64,000 nt of DNA from Paenibacillus elgii NBRC 100335 (GTDB lineage Bacteria > Bacillota > Bacilli > Paenibacillales > NBRC-103111). Under the pieces are notes generated by a model that saw only the letters and a list, made by a program, of their open reading frames with translations, was not told where the DNA came from and did no database searches. The stretch is taken from the NCBI RefSeq assembly GCF_004000865.1, contig NZ_BIMB01000038.1, positions 1-64,000 on the forward strand, read 5' to 3'. Each line of letters begins with the position of its first letter. The first letter of the stretch is position 1. Below are positions 33,329 through 41,711 of the stretch, one piece after another. The position numbers and the translations under genes were made by a program.

Positions 33329-33355
33329 GGTAACTTCCCCTTTCGCAGCATGGCT

Positions 33356-34126
33356 TTACGCCTGCGGCAAATGGCGGATATCCAGCACGTCTCCCTGAGC
33401 GAAGCGTCCGCCCTCCACCACGTTTATGATTCGCTCCGCCGCCTCATCCGGCGTATACAGTCCGCCCGTTTGCTTCAGCCCTACGAAGCGCTCCACCTCC
33501 GGGAACCGGTCTGACTCCGTCCCGCGGATCAGCTCCTGCATACCCGTGTCCACGACACCGGGCGCGATCGAAACGACCTTCACCGCCTGCAGCCCGTCGC
33601 CTTGCTCCAGCCCGACGCAGCGCGTCAGCATATCCAGCCCGGCCTTGGTGGCGCAGTAGCCGCTCCAGCCGGAATACGGCTTTTTCCCCGCGCCGGAAGA
33701 AATGTTGACGATCGTTCTGGCCGTCGAAGCGGACCAATCCTTCGTTGCCCGGATAAAAGCGGACATCAGCAGCATCGGGGCCAGCAGATTGACGTTCATC
33801 TGCTCCGTCAGCGTGAGGCTATCGGCCTGCTCCAGCGGCATGATCGGCTCCAGCATGCCTGCGTTATTGATCAGCGTGAGGGCGTCGAGCGGCTCCTTTT
33901 CAAGCGATCCGACGATAGTCGCGATCAGTGCCTCGATCCCGTCCACGCGTTTGAGATCATATGTGTAATGCTCGGCCTTCCTCGGGGCAGCAGCTCCGTC
34001 CGCACGGTCGCCGGCGTCCGCCGCGGTCCGTGAAATTCCGATGACGCGGTGCCCGGCAGCGAGCAAGCGGCGGGTCAGAGCCAGTCCTAATCCTTTGGAA
34101 GCGCCGGTCACAATATAACCTTTCAT
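33356..34126 (-). CDS. short-chain dehydrogenase, benzil-reductase (YueD) type
   Basis: The 256-residue protein has a Rossmann fold with TGASKGLG for NADP binding, LINNAGML, IVNISSGAGKKPYSGWSGYC with the catalytic Ser, and YCATK with catalytic Tyr and Lys. The length and the KPYSGWSGYCATKAG wording are like Bacillus YueD, which reduces benzil to (S)-benzoin. The in vivo substrate is unknown. AAGGAGAA precedes ATG 34126. Confidence 0.9.
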   Translation of the reverse strand: MKGYIVTGASKGLGLALTRRLLAAGHRVIGISRTAADAGDRADGAAAPRKAEHYTYDLKRVDGIEALIATIVGSLEKEPLDALTLINNAGMLEPIMPLEQADSLTLTEQMNVNLLAPMLLMSAFIRATKDWSASTARTIVNISSGAGKKPYSGWSGYCATKAGLDMLTRCVGLEQGDGLQAVKVVSIAPGVVDTGMQELIRGTESDRFPEVERFVGLKQTGGLYTPDEAAERIINVVEGGRFAQGDVLDIRHLPQA

Positions 34127-34145
34127 TTAAAAGTTCTCCTTCCAC

Positions 34146-34208
34146 AAAAAACTCCCCTTCCAGCTCGCGTGGTGCGATTTGCAGCACAAGCACGTTAACC
34201 TGAAGGGG
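34146..34208 (-). terminator. terminator after the NADH dehydrogenase gene
   Basis: CCCCTTCAGG and CTGGAAGGGG (minus strand) enclose a long loop that can itself pair (GTGC/GCAC). Six T follow. It separates the dehydrogenase from the SDR gene. Confidence 0.65.
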
Positions 34209-34249
34209 AACCTCGCTATGGTCCTATTTCTATTGTACCATTGATTAGA

Positions 34250-35479
34250 TTAAATTTCAGCTTTTGCTGCATGCCGCTCTGCCAGCTTGTGCCGGAGATC
34301 GCCGCCAATCAAGCTTGCCGAATCCCATGTCGCATTCCGGACGAACAATCCCGCCTTTCCGGTCAGAATCAGGTTCATCCCCCATTGGCGCATCCAGAAC
34401 AATCCGTCCTCGGGACCAAGCCCGATGCAGTACAGCGGCATGAACGACCGATGCTTCGGCCCTTCCTTTCCTTCCATCTCGGACGAAATAATTTTCGCAA
34501 GCCGCTGCGCCTGCGGAATCGCCTCTTTGCACGTCATCGCGTCCTCTTGTCCTGTACGGGGGTCGATAATTCGGGCCCCGTCGCCGATCGCATAAATGTC
34601 TCTCGTACCCTTAACTCGGTAATGGGCGTCTACGGTCAATCTGCCGTCGGCTTCCGTGGGCAGCCCTAGCTGCTTCAGCGCCGGATTCGGCTTGAGTCCA
34701 AGCGTCCACACGCATACGCCGGCAAGCAGCTTGGAGCCGTCGCTCAAATGCAGCACGCCGTCCGCATGCTTCGTGCCCCGGACGCCGTACCGTACGTTCA
34801 CCCCGACGCGGCCGAGCCTGCTCTCGGCCTTGCGTCCGACAACGGCGGGAGCATTGTCCATCAGCCGCTTCCCCGAATGGACGAGATGCACCTCGGCCAA
34901 GCGGGGATCGAGCCCGCCCTGCTCTGCCTCCCGCTTCAACCAATAAGCGATTTCCGCCGAAGCTTCCATCCCCGTGATGCCTCCGCCGACGACCGCTACG
35001 GATAGCAGGCTTTTTTGCTGAGAGGGCTCCCTTTCCAACCGCGCCTGCTCCACCTTCCGCTTCAGCTCGTTTCGGATTTGTTCGGCGGCCGCGACGCTCG
35101 TCAGCGGAATGCCTCCCTGCTCGGGCGTAGGCGAGACGACGATGCTGCCCAGCGCAAGGATCAGCCGGTCGTAGAGCAGCGCGCCGGTCGTACCGTCCGG
35201 ATAAGTCACTTGAATCGTACGGCGGCTTGCATTCACGGAAGTCAGCGCAGCGGTAATGCAGGTCACCTCATCGCCAAAATAGCAGGAGAACGGTACCCGA
35301 AGCTCCGGCTCCCCGACGGCCGCCTTAAACAGCAGCACCTTTCGCAAGTGGTACGGCTCCTTATCAACCAAGATCAACCGAACCTTTTGTTTCGCATGGG
35401 CATATTGCTTTTGCAGCGCCCGAACCGCATTCAGACCGGCGTAGCCTCCGCCGACAACAACGATTGTTTTGCTTTCCAT
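34250..35479 (-). CDS. NAD(P)/FAD-dependent oxidoreductase, type II NADH dehydrogenase-like
   Basis: The 409-residue flavoprotein has the FAD-binding VVGGGYAGLNAVRAL at the N-terminus, the second dinucleotide motif SVAVVGGGITGMEASAEIA near residue 170, and the FAD-contact IYAIGDGARI near 310. It resembles Bacillus Ndh/YumB-type proteins that pass electrons from NADH to quinone at the inner face of the membrane. The C-terminal membrane-anchoring part is short. ATG 35479 follows AGAGGGTGG; the longer frame upstream overlaps a terminator and is rejected. Confidence 0.88.
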   Translation of the reverse strand: MESKTIVVVGGGYAGLNAVRALQKQYAHAKQKVRLILVDKEPYHLRKVLLFKAAVGEPELRVPFSCYFGDEVTCITAALTSVNASRRTIQVTYPDGTTGALLYDRLILALGSIVVSPTPEQGGIPLTSVAAAEQIRNELKRKVEQARLEREPSQQKSLLSVAVVGGGITGMEASAEIAYWLKREAEQGGLDPRLAEVHLVHSGKRLMDNAPAVVGRKAESRLGRVGVNVRYGVRGTKHADGVLHLSDGSKLLAGVCVWTLGLKPNPALKQLGLPTEADGRLTVDAHYRVKGTRDIYAIGDGARIIDPRTGQEDAMTCKEAIPQAQRLAKIISSEMEGKEGPKHRSFMPLYCIGLGPEDGLFWMRQWGMNLILTGKAGLFVRNATWDSASLIGGDLRHKLAERHAAKAEI

Positions 35480-35559
35480 GGTGATCCACCCTCTCGCGTC
35501 TTTTACCCTTATGGCGAACGAAAGGACCGGCTTGTGACAGCCTGCGCGAAAAAAGCGCA

Positions 35560-35590
35560 AAAAAAGCCAACCGGGCAAATCCGGTTGGCC
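35560..35590 (-). terminator. terminator after the 174-residue protein gene
   Basis: GCCAACCGG / CCGGTTGGC on the minus strand, followed by seven T. Confidence 0.9.
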
Positions 35591-35656
35591 TGTCGCCGGC
35601 GGCATCCCTTAATCGGGATTCCGGCATGCATTGGGCCGCTGAGCGCGATGCGGCGG

Positions 35657-36181
35657 TTACGGCTTCATCAAATCGTCTGCGGTGATCCCGTCTTCGACGG
35701 CGAATTCAAAATCGTACACGTCATACACTTGAGCGGGAACCTCGGCCTGAATGATTTTCTCCATCAATTCAAGCTGGTCCGTCAAAATAGGCGCTTTCTC
35801 CCGCAGGGAGGTCAGCACGACCTCGGTTTCGATCGGATCGAACGATTCCCCGTACTGGGCATTATCCACGGCATTGATGACCGTGAACGTCACATTCTCG
35901 TTAATCGGCAGCGGCGGGCTTGGACGCCATGGGGCGACAAGCGCGCGCTCCAGCTTTTTCTTATTGAACGAGTCGTCGAAAAAGGCGATGAGCTCCCCGA
36001 TTTTCCCTTTCACGTGAGCGTCGTCCTCCGGGTCCGGCATAACCGGCTCGGGGCTGTCTTTCATCTCGTATAATTCCAATATCGTCGAATACGGAATCAA
36101 ATATTCCACCGGGCGGCTTGGCGCCATGAGTTCACCATATACAGCCACAAGCACCGCCTCGATAACAAAACGCCGGGACAT
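35657..36181 (-). CDS. conserved hypothetical protein
   Basis: The 174-residue acidic protein (RRFVIEAVLVAVYGELMAPS, EYLIPYSTILELYEMKDS, then a C-terminal helix LTDQLELMEKIIQAEV) has no membrane segment beyond the hydrophobic N-terminal helix. Similar proteins occur in Paenibacillus without an assigned function. AGGGGGGAA precedes ATG 36181. Confidence 0.75.
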   Translation of the reverse strand: MSRRFVIEAVLVAVYGELMAPSRPVEYLIPYSTILELYEMKDSPEPVMPDPEDDAHVKGKIGELIAFFDDSFNKKKLERALVAPWRPSPPLPINENVTFTVINAVDNAQYGESFDPIETEVVLTSLREKAPILTDQLELMEKIIQAEVPAQVYDVYDFEFAVEDGITADDLMKP

Positions 36182-36388
36182 ATTCCAATTCCCCCCTATT
36201 GTGATGCGTCCGTTCTTAAGTCCGGCCTACATTCTTTCATATCACAATTGGGAATAAAAGTCCAACTTTGCAGACTTTCTCACGCTTTGCCGGCTTTTTC
36301 AATTCTGGCTCTGTAAGAGTCGGGAATACGGTGCTATAATAAAGCAATGTGCCTGTAACCGAACGTTATGAAATGGAGAGTTAACTTG

Positions 36389-37306
36389 ATGAATGCTGTG
36401 AAACGTTTTCCCGTTCCTTTGCCGCTGCTGCTCGTGATCGGCATCGTCGCGATTTCTTTTTCAGCCATTTTTGTCCGCTGGTCGAATGCTTCGTCGTCGG
36501 TCATTGCGATGTACCGGCTGCTACTGACCGCGGCCATTTTGCTGCCTTTGCTGCTGCGGTACCGCCGCGAGGTGGCGCAGCTGCGTCTAAGCGACTGGGC
36601 GGGCTTGTTCTGGTCCGGACTCGCGCTCGGCCTCCATTTCTTGTTCTGGATGGAATCGCTCAAGCTGACGACGGTCGCAAGCTCGACCGCGATCCTTTCG
36701 CTGGAGCCCGTCTTCGTCCTGATCGGCGCGTGCCTGTTCCTCGGCCAACGGACGAATATGCTGGCCGTGCTCAGCATGGCGGTTGCGATTCTGGGCGCGG
36801 CCATGATCGGTTGGGGCGACTGGGGGCTGACCGGAGATGCTCTACTCGGCGACCTGCTGTCCCTGCTCGGAACGGCGGCGATGGCCGTGCAAATCCTGCT
36901 TGCCAAAAGCATGCTGAAGCGCATTCCCGCCTTTGTATTCAGCTTCTTCGTCTTTGTCCTTGCCGCGCTGGTGCTCGCCGTATATAATGTGGCGGCGGGA
37001 TTGCCTTTTTCCGGCTACGATTCGCGAGAATGGGGCATCTTTCTGCTTCTGGCCGTCATTCCGACACTGTTCGGCCACTATTTGTTCAACTGGCTGCTGA
37101 AGTATATGCGTCCCGAATCCGTATCGATGAGCGTCCTCGGGGAGCCGCTGGGTGCAACGATATTGGCCTACCTGCTGCTCGGCGAGAGCATCACATGGAT
37201 GCAGGCCGCGGCCGGCTTCGTCCTGTTGTCCGGCGTATGGATGTTCCTCCGCTCGAACGAACGGGAAGCCGTCGCCGCCCAGACCGGCAGAACAGAGATG
37301 ACCTAA
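36389..37306 (+). CDS. EamA/DMT family transporter
   Basis: The 305-residue transporter has ten hydrophobic segments in two EamA repeats (LLVIGIVAISFSAIFVRW, ASSTAILSLEPVFVLIGACL, and the second-half SMSVLGEPLGATILAYLLLG). The substrate is unknown. ATG 36389 is nine bases after TGGAGAG; ATG 36368 has no site. TATAAT at 36335-36340 lies 49 bases upstream, with a weak -35. Confidence 0.9.
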   Translation: MNAVKRFPVPLPLLLVIGIVAISFSAIFVRWSNASSSVIAMYRLLLTAAILLPLLLRYRREVAQLRLSDWAGLFWSGLALGLHFLFWMESLKLTTVASSTAILSLEPVFVLIGACLFLGQRTNMLAVLSMAVAILGAAMIGWGDWGLTGDALLGDLLSLLGTAAMAVQILLAKSMLKRIPAFVFSFFVFVLAALVLAVYNVAAGLPFSGYDSREWGIFLLLAVIPTLFGHYLFNWLLKYMRPESVSMSVLGEPLGATILAYLLLGESITWMQAAAGFVLLSGVWMFLRSNEREAVAAQTGRTEMT

Positions 37307-37311
37307 TACGC

Positions 37312-37353
37312 AAAAAGCCGCTGCTTCCCGGAAACCCGGGGGCAGCGGCTTTT
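37312..37353. terminator. bidirectional terminator
   Basis: AAAAGCCGCTGC / GCAGCGGCTTTT with additional pairing CCCGG/CCGGG near the loop. It separates two convergent genes. Confidence 0.9.
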
Positions 37354-37375
37354 GTTCATTCGCTTTTGTCTGTGA

Positions 37376-37858
37376 TTAGAGTACGCGGCGTGCCGTCGTA
37401 TAGTGCTTGCTCCACCAGCCGCTGTTCAGATCGGAGATGGTAACCCCCGGCTTGCCGTACGTGTGCATAATTTTCCCGTTACCTATATAAACTGCAACGT
37501 GATGAATCGGAGAGTAGAAGAAGACCAGATCTCCCGGCTTCAATTGGCTTCTTGGCACATAGGTGCCCGCTTTGGATTGAGCTGCTGACGAACGAGGCAG
37601 CTTCACGCCGTATTTGCCGAAGATTGTCGCCATGAAAGAAGAGCAGTCGAATGCTTTGGTGTTACCTACACGCGCACCGAACTTGTAAGGGGTGTGCAGG
37701 TAGCTTTTCCCTGTGGAAATAATGCTTTGCGCTTTGGATGCGGAATACGCGTAAGCACTATTGGCCGGAGCCGCGAGCGTACTGCCGAACAGAAAAGCCG
37801 TGCACAAGCCGATCGACAGTACCAAGTTCCCCCAACGTTTTCCAAACAGTTGTTTCAT
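37376..37858 (-). CDS. NlpC/P60 family cell-wall endopeptidase
   Basis: The 160-residue secreted protein has a signal peptide in the first ~38 residues (basic start, hydrophobic VLSIGLCTAFLFG core, AYA end). The NlpC/P60 domain follows: FDCSSFMATIFGKYG with the catalytic Cys, HHVAVYIGNGK with the His, and MHTYG with the third polar residue. It would cut the peptide stem of peptidoglycan. It has no SH3 or LysM binding domain. AAGGAGGA precedes ATG 37858. Confidence 0.93.
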   Translation of the reverse strand: MKQLFGKRWGNLVLSIGLCTAFLFGSTLAAPANSAYAYSASKAQSIISTGKSYLHTPYKFGARVGNTKAFDCSSFMATIFGKYGVKLPRSSAAQSKAGTYVPRSQLKPGDLVFFYSPIHHVAVYIGNGKIMHTYGKPGVTISDLNSGWWSKHYTTARRVL

Positions 37859-38018
37859 CTGTAACGTCCTCCTTGAAGTAAGGTTGGCTGATTGCCTGTA
37901 CCCACTATAGCACAGATGAAAACGAAGGAATTGGCGCCAAACTCCGCTAAAGACACGCCCCGCAGTGCCTCAGACCTTTTTATTAAAAATTCATGAGAAA
38001 ACTCTCATATTGCTCTTA

Positions 38019-39386
38019 TTAAAACGCTGTCAAGGATGATTTTGGCAGCTTGACCGTTGCCGTCGTCCCCTTCCCTTCCTCACTCTCAAGGCGGATCGAG
38101 CCTTGATGCAGCTCGACAATTTGCTTCGCTATCGCCAGGCCCAGACCCGATCCTCCAGTCCCCCGGCTTCTCGCTTTATCCACGCGATAGAACCGCTCGA
38201 ATAGCAAAGGAAGCTCCTCGGACGGAATCCCCATTCCTTGATCCTTCACCCGGATAACAACGTAGCGCTCTTCCTCATCGCATTGTACGAGGACATTTTT
38301 CCGGCTGTATTTGATCGCATTGTCCAGCAGGATGATCAGCAGCTGCTTCAGCCTTGCTTCATCGCCGCGGCATTGGATCTCCTCCGAACCGATTCGGACG
38401 ATAATATCTCTGCCGAACGCCCGGCGCATCTGCTCGGCGGTGGAGCGGATGAGCTCCGCGATGCGGACGGGATGCAGCTCCGTCATCGACAGGCGTTCCA
38501 CCTCCGCCAGCCGCAGCAGAGCGTCGATCAGTCCTTTGAGGCGCACGGTTTCCGAATGAATCGCATTCAGCGCTTCCTGCCGGATAGCCGGGTCCTGGCC
38601 TCCCCACCGGCGCAGCAGCGACGTATAGCTTTCGATGACGGTCAGTGGTGTTTTCAGCTCGTGAGAGGCATCCGCGACAAAATGCTTTTGCCGCCGGTCG
38701 TTCTCTTGCAAACACACGATCATTTCGTTGAACGTCCGGCCGAGCTCGCCCAGCTCGTCCTTTTTCGCCGTGATCTGAGGGCTGAGCAGAATAAAATCCC
38801 CCTTGCTTCGGATCGTTCGCATCGTCTCCAGCAATTGGCGGATCGGACGCACGAGCACCTTCGTATAGAAAAAACCGACGAGTGGCGAAAACAGCAGCAC
38901 GCTGCCCGTCGTCACCGTGAGTCCCGCAACCAGAAGGTCCATAAAAGCGGCGACGACATTCAGCCCTTTTCCAAGCTCCAGCAGCCCGATTTGAACGTGG
39001 TTTTTGCCGACAATCGGCACTTGAACGAATAAAATCAGCAGGCCCAGCTCATTCTGCACGAAGGTATGATAATGCGTCCGGTAGGTCGCCGGGTGAGCCG
39101 ACAGCTCCTCGCTTGACGACACTTGCGCGCGCACGGCCCCGTCGGGCGAAATGATTCGAATGAGCGTGTCGGACTCCAAATATTGCTGCAATTGGCTGGA
39201 ATTCCAACGGGACGGAGCATAAATCTCCGGATCGCGCAAAATGATTTGCGCTTTATTCCACAGCTGCCGCACTTCGTTATCCGTCGTCTTCTTCAAAATA
39301 TAGTAATAAATGAACCAGTTGAAAAAGACGACGATCAACAAAATCCACACACACGACAGCAGCATCAGTCGCGTCCGCAGGCTCAT
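38019..39386 (-). CDS. HAMP-domain sensor histidine kinase
   Basis: The 455-residue kinase has a membrane segment at ~10-30, an extracytoplasmic sensor region at ~31-140, a second segment at ~150-175, HAMP at ~175-230, HisKA with the phospho-acceptor in ASHELKTPLT (His242) and a HATPase domain (LLDNAIKY N box, KDQGMGIP G1, ERFYRVDKARS F box, GGSGLGLAI G2). It pairs with the response regulator upstream, with a 4-base overlap. The build is like ArlS/CssS, but the signal is unknown. Confidence 0.93.
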   Translation of the reverse strand: MSLRTRLMLLSCVWILLIVVFFNWFIYYYILKKTTDNEVRQLWNKAQIILRDPEIYAPSRWNSSQLQQYLESDTLIRIISPDGAVRAQVSSSEELSAHPATYRTHYHTFVQNELGLLILFVQVPIVGKNHVQIGLLELGKGLNVVAAFMDLLVAGLTVTTGSVLLFSPLVGFFYTKVLVRPIRQLLETMRTIRSKGDFILLSPQITAKKDELGELGRTFNEMIVCLQENDRRQKHFVADASHELKTPLTVIESYTSLLRRWGGQDPAIRQEALNAIHSETVRLKGLIDALLRLAEVERLSMTELHPVRIAELIRSTAEQMRRAFGRDIIVRIGSEEIQCRGDEARLKQLLIILLDNAIKYSRKNVLVQCDEEERYVVIRVKDQGMGIPSEELPLLFERFYRVDKARSRGTGGSGLGLAIAKQIVELHQGSIRLESEEGKGTTATVKLPKSSLTAF

Positions 39387-40072
39387 GGCTCGGGGTCCGC
39401 CAGCTCGTAGCCGACGCCTCGCGCCGTCTTGATCAGCTTGGGCTGGTAACCTTTGTCAACCTTTTGGCGCAAGTAACGGATATAGACGTCGACAATATTG
39501 GTATCACCTACGAAATCGTAGCCCCATACGTCGGAAATAATTTGTTCTCTCGTCAGGACATGCCCTTTGTGCTGAATCAAATATTGCAGCAAGTCGAACT
39601 CCTTCGGCGTCAATTCAATCGGATGGCCTCCGCGCGTCACTTTCCGCGCCTTGAGATCGATGGTCAAGTCCGCCGCGCTCAATGTATCGGTCTCCGGCTT
39701 ATGCCGGTTCGTCAGCCCGATCAGGTTGCGGATGCGCGCCAGCAGCTCCTCGATCACGAACGGCTTGGTCACGTAATCGTTCGCGCCTTGATCGAACCCA
39801 CTTACAATATCCGGCGTCGCATCGCGGGCCGTCAGCAAGATGACTGGCACTTCGGCGTTGGCTTGACGGATGCGCCGCAGCACTTCCAGTCCGTTCCATT
39901 CCGGCAGCATCACATCAAGCAAAATAAGGCTCCAAGGCTTGGAAGTAGCCAGTCTGGCCCCTTCCCGGCCGTCATGCACCGTCTCGACCTCGTAGCCCTC
40001 GTGTTCGAGCTCAAGCGTCAGCACACGGGCGATATGTTCTTCGTCTTCAATGACCAGAATAGATTGCGTCAT
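39383..40072 (-). CDS. OmpR-family response regulator
   Basis: The 229-residue regulator has a receiver domain with EDE at 9-11, phospho-acceptor Asp53 in LLDVMLPEW and Lys in VTKPF; the OmpR winged helix shows TPKEFDLLQYLIQHKG, then YIRYLRQKVD and TARGVGYEL. ATG 40072 follows GCAGGAGAA; the open frame to 40189 is not coding. It is cotranscribed with the sensor kinase downstream. Confidence 0.93.
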   Translation of the reverse strand: MTQSILVIEDEEHIARVLTLELEHEGYEVETVHDGREGARLATSKPWSLILLDVMLPEWNGLEVLRRIRQANAEVPVILLTARDATPDIVSGFDQGANDYVTKPFVIEELLARIRNLIGLTNRHKPETDTLSAADLTIDLKARKVTRGGHPIELTPKEFDLLQYLIQHKGHVLTREQIISDVWGYDFVGDTNIVDVYIRYLRQKVDKGYQPKLIKTARGVGYELADPEP

Positions 40073-40141
40073 ACGTTCTCCTGCAGCCGTTTGTATACAG
40101 GGTAACCATTCCAGCCGGACCGTATTCCGTTTTTCAACGCC

Positions 40142-40170
40142 TTGACGTCCCATGAAAAATATGCTAATTT
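40142..40170 (+). promoter_or_regulatory. promoter of the GAF-domain gene
   Basis: TTGACG (40142-40147), 17 bases, TAATTT (40165-40170); AAGAAGGAG follows near 40190. Confidence 0.65.
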
Positions 40171-40205
40171 CAGCGTAATCTGCCGCCAAGAAGGAGTCGT
40201 CGTTA

Positions 40206-40685
40206 ATGTTTCATGCCTCTGCCTATACAGGAACTCGTGAGGAAAATTACAAGCTGCTCATTTCCCAATTGTCCGCGCTTATCGAAGATGAGCCGAACCG
40301 GATTGCCAACCTGGCTAACGCCGCCGCGCTGCTGAACCAGTTTCTGGAGCGGATCAACTGGGTCGGCTTTTATTTAATCGAGGAAGGGGAACTGGTGCTT
40401 GGGCCTTTTCAAGGCTTGCCTGCCTGCGTGCGCATTCCGCTCGATAAAGGCGTCTGCGGCCGTGCAGCCAGCCTCCGGGAAACGGTCCGCGTTGCGGACG
40501 TCCATCAATTTCCCGGCCACATCGCTTGTGATGCCGCTTCGCAATCGGAAATCGTCATTCCGATTCTCCATGGCGAGCGCTTGATCGGGGTGCTGGATAT
40601 CGACAGTCCGGAGAAAAATCGTTTCGACGAGAAGGATCAGCATTATTTGGAGCTGTTCGCACTGAAGCTCGCTGAACGGATGTAA
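40206..40685 (+). CDS. GAF-domain free methionine-R-sulfoxide reductase
   Basis: The 159-residue single GAF domain matches the fRMsr/YtsP group: INWVGFYLIEEGELVLGPFQ, LPACVRIPLDKGVCGRA, HIACDAASQSEIVIPI and LDIDSPEKNRF. The three Cys in the ACV, VCG and ACD positions are those used for catalysis and resolution in the family. It would repair free methionine sulfoxide in the cytosol with thioredoxin. The gene has its own promoter. Confidence 0.92.
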   Translation: MFHASAYTGTREENYKLLISQLSALIEDEPNRIANLANAAALLNQFLERINWVGFYLIEEGELVLGPFQGLPACVRIPLDKGVCGRAASLRETVRVADVHQFPGHIACDAASQSEIVIPILHGERLIGVLDIDSPEKNRFDEKDQHYLELFALKLAERM

Positions 40686-40710
40686 CGTAGGACGAATTTT
40701 ATCCATACGA

Positions 40711-40757
40711 AAAACCGGGATTTGAAACGGTTTCCCGCTCGAATCCCGGTTATCCTT
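40711..40757. terminator. bidirectional terminator
   Basis: AACCGGGATT / AATCCCGGTT with a long loop that includes CGGTTT/AAACGG-like pairing. It separates convergent genes. Confidence 0.8.
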
Positions 40758-40779
40758 TAATCTCCTATACTCTCCAAAT

Positions 40780-41301
40780 TTAACCTTCTTTATTTTTGTT
40801 CGCGGCTTCCTGCCGCTCGCTGCCGAAGGCCATAACGAGATTTTGTATTTTTTGCAGCCGGATATATTCGTTCTGCTTCAGGTCGCTGCGGAAGTACGCG
40901 TATAAATACGCCCCCTCCAAAAAGCTGAGTCCGGGATAGCATACAAGATCCGAATTCGTATACGGGTTATCGAGCAACACCTGCCACTCCCCTTCGCGCT
41001 CTTCGGCCGGAATGGTCTCCAGCACCGTTTGCTTGTATGCGGCAATCCGCTCGAATTCGTCCCATATGTTGCGCCAGGATGGGCTGAACGTCTCCGGCTC
41101 GGGAAACAACTGCTTAGCCTGCGCCAGCAGCTTATTCACGGATGCAATGTCACCGTCCGAAAATTGCTTCAGACGATCCCGGAAGCCTTCGAGCAGCAGC
41201 CTGAAGCCGGTAAATCCCTGGGTTCGAATCGATTCCTGAATCGCGGCCAGCTCCTGCGCCGTGCCCGCCGCTTCGAAATCGGCAAAAGGGTTTGTATTCA
41301 T
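40780..41301 (-). CDS. conserved hypothetical protein
   Basis: The 173-residue helical soluble protein (ELAAIQESIRTQGFTGFRLL, FERIAAYKQTVLETIPAEER, LVCYPGLSFLEGAYLYAYFR) has no recognised domain. ATG 41301 lies after GGGGAATGG at a long distance; ATG 41313 touches that site. It is 21 bases downstream of the 99-residue protein and probably in one operon with it. Confidence 0.75.
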   Translation of the reverse strand: MNTNPFADFEAAGTAQELAAIQESIRTQGFTGFRLLLEGFRDRLKQFSDGDIASVNKLLAQAKQLFPEPETFSPSWRNIWDEFERIAAYKQTVLETIPAEEREGEWQVLLDNPYTNSDLVCYPGLSFLEGAYLYAYFRSDLKQNEYIRLQKIQNLVMAFGSERQEAANKNKEG

Positions 41302-41322
41302 CAAAACTACCATTCCCCGTTT

Positions 41323-41622
41323 TTATAGTCGTTCGGAGGCGGAATGAACGGTGATCTGACCGTCTCCGCTCAGGCGCACCCGGCGCGACGGATCGTTCTT
41401 CAGCTTTACGTTGCAGAGCTTGACACGATCCTCTTTGATCAAAAGGATATGCCAATGATGCGGGTTATCATACCCGATGCTCTCCAGAAAAGCATGCTTA
41501 TCCGCCGCGGCCTGCCCCTCTTCCTCCCACTGTTTGACGCCAAAATAATCGAAATCGTATACGTTTTTTTGAATGCATGCGGCGATTTCACCGGAATCGG
41601 TATGTCTCAGTACATAAGGCAT
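41323..41622 (-). CDS. conserved hypothetical protein
   Basis: The 99-residue protein (YVLRHTDSGEIAACIQKNVY, WEEEGQAAADKHAFLESIGY, NPHHWHILLIKEDRVKLC) is well behaved: GGAGGAG before ATG 41622, compact length, codon use like its neighbours. It has no family assignment and probably sits in an operon with the 173-residue protein downstream. Confidence 0.75.
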   Translation of the reverse strand: MPYVLRHTDSGEIAACIQKNVYDFDYFGVKQWEEEGQAAADKHAFLESIGYDNPHHWHILLIKEDRVKLCNVKLKNDPSRRVRLSGDGQITVHSASERL

Positions 41623-41652
41623 CGGAACTCCTCCGAATCGGTTCTGAAAATG

Positions 41653-41687
41653 AAAAGGCGCAAGCTCAACAGGTTGAGTTTGCGCCT
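41653..41687 (-). terminator. terminator of the 2-oxoacid oxidoreductase operon
   Basis: AGGCGCAAACTCAAC / GTTGAGCTTGCGCCT on the minus strand with a four-T tail. Confidence 0.8.
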
Positions 41688-41711
41688 GAGGTTCGTGCCG
41701 GCCTTACCCTA

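Noticed and set aside
35015..36073. 352-codon open frame on the + strand
   Set aside because: It runs antisense across the NADH dehydrogenase gene and the 174-residue protein gene and crosses a terminator; it has no protein-like features.
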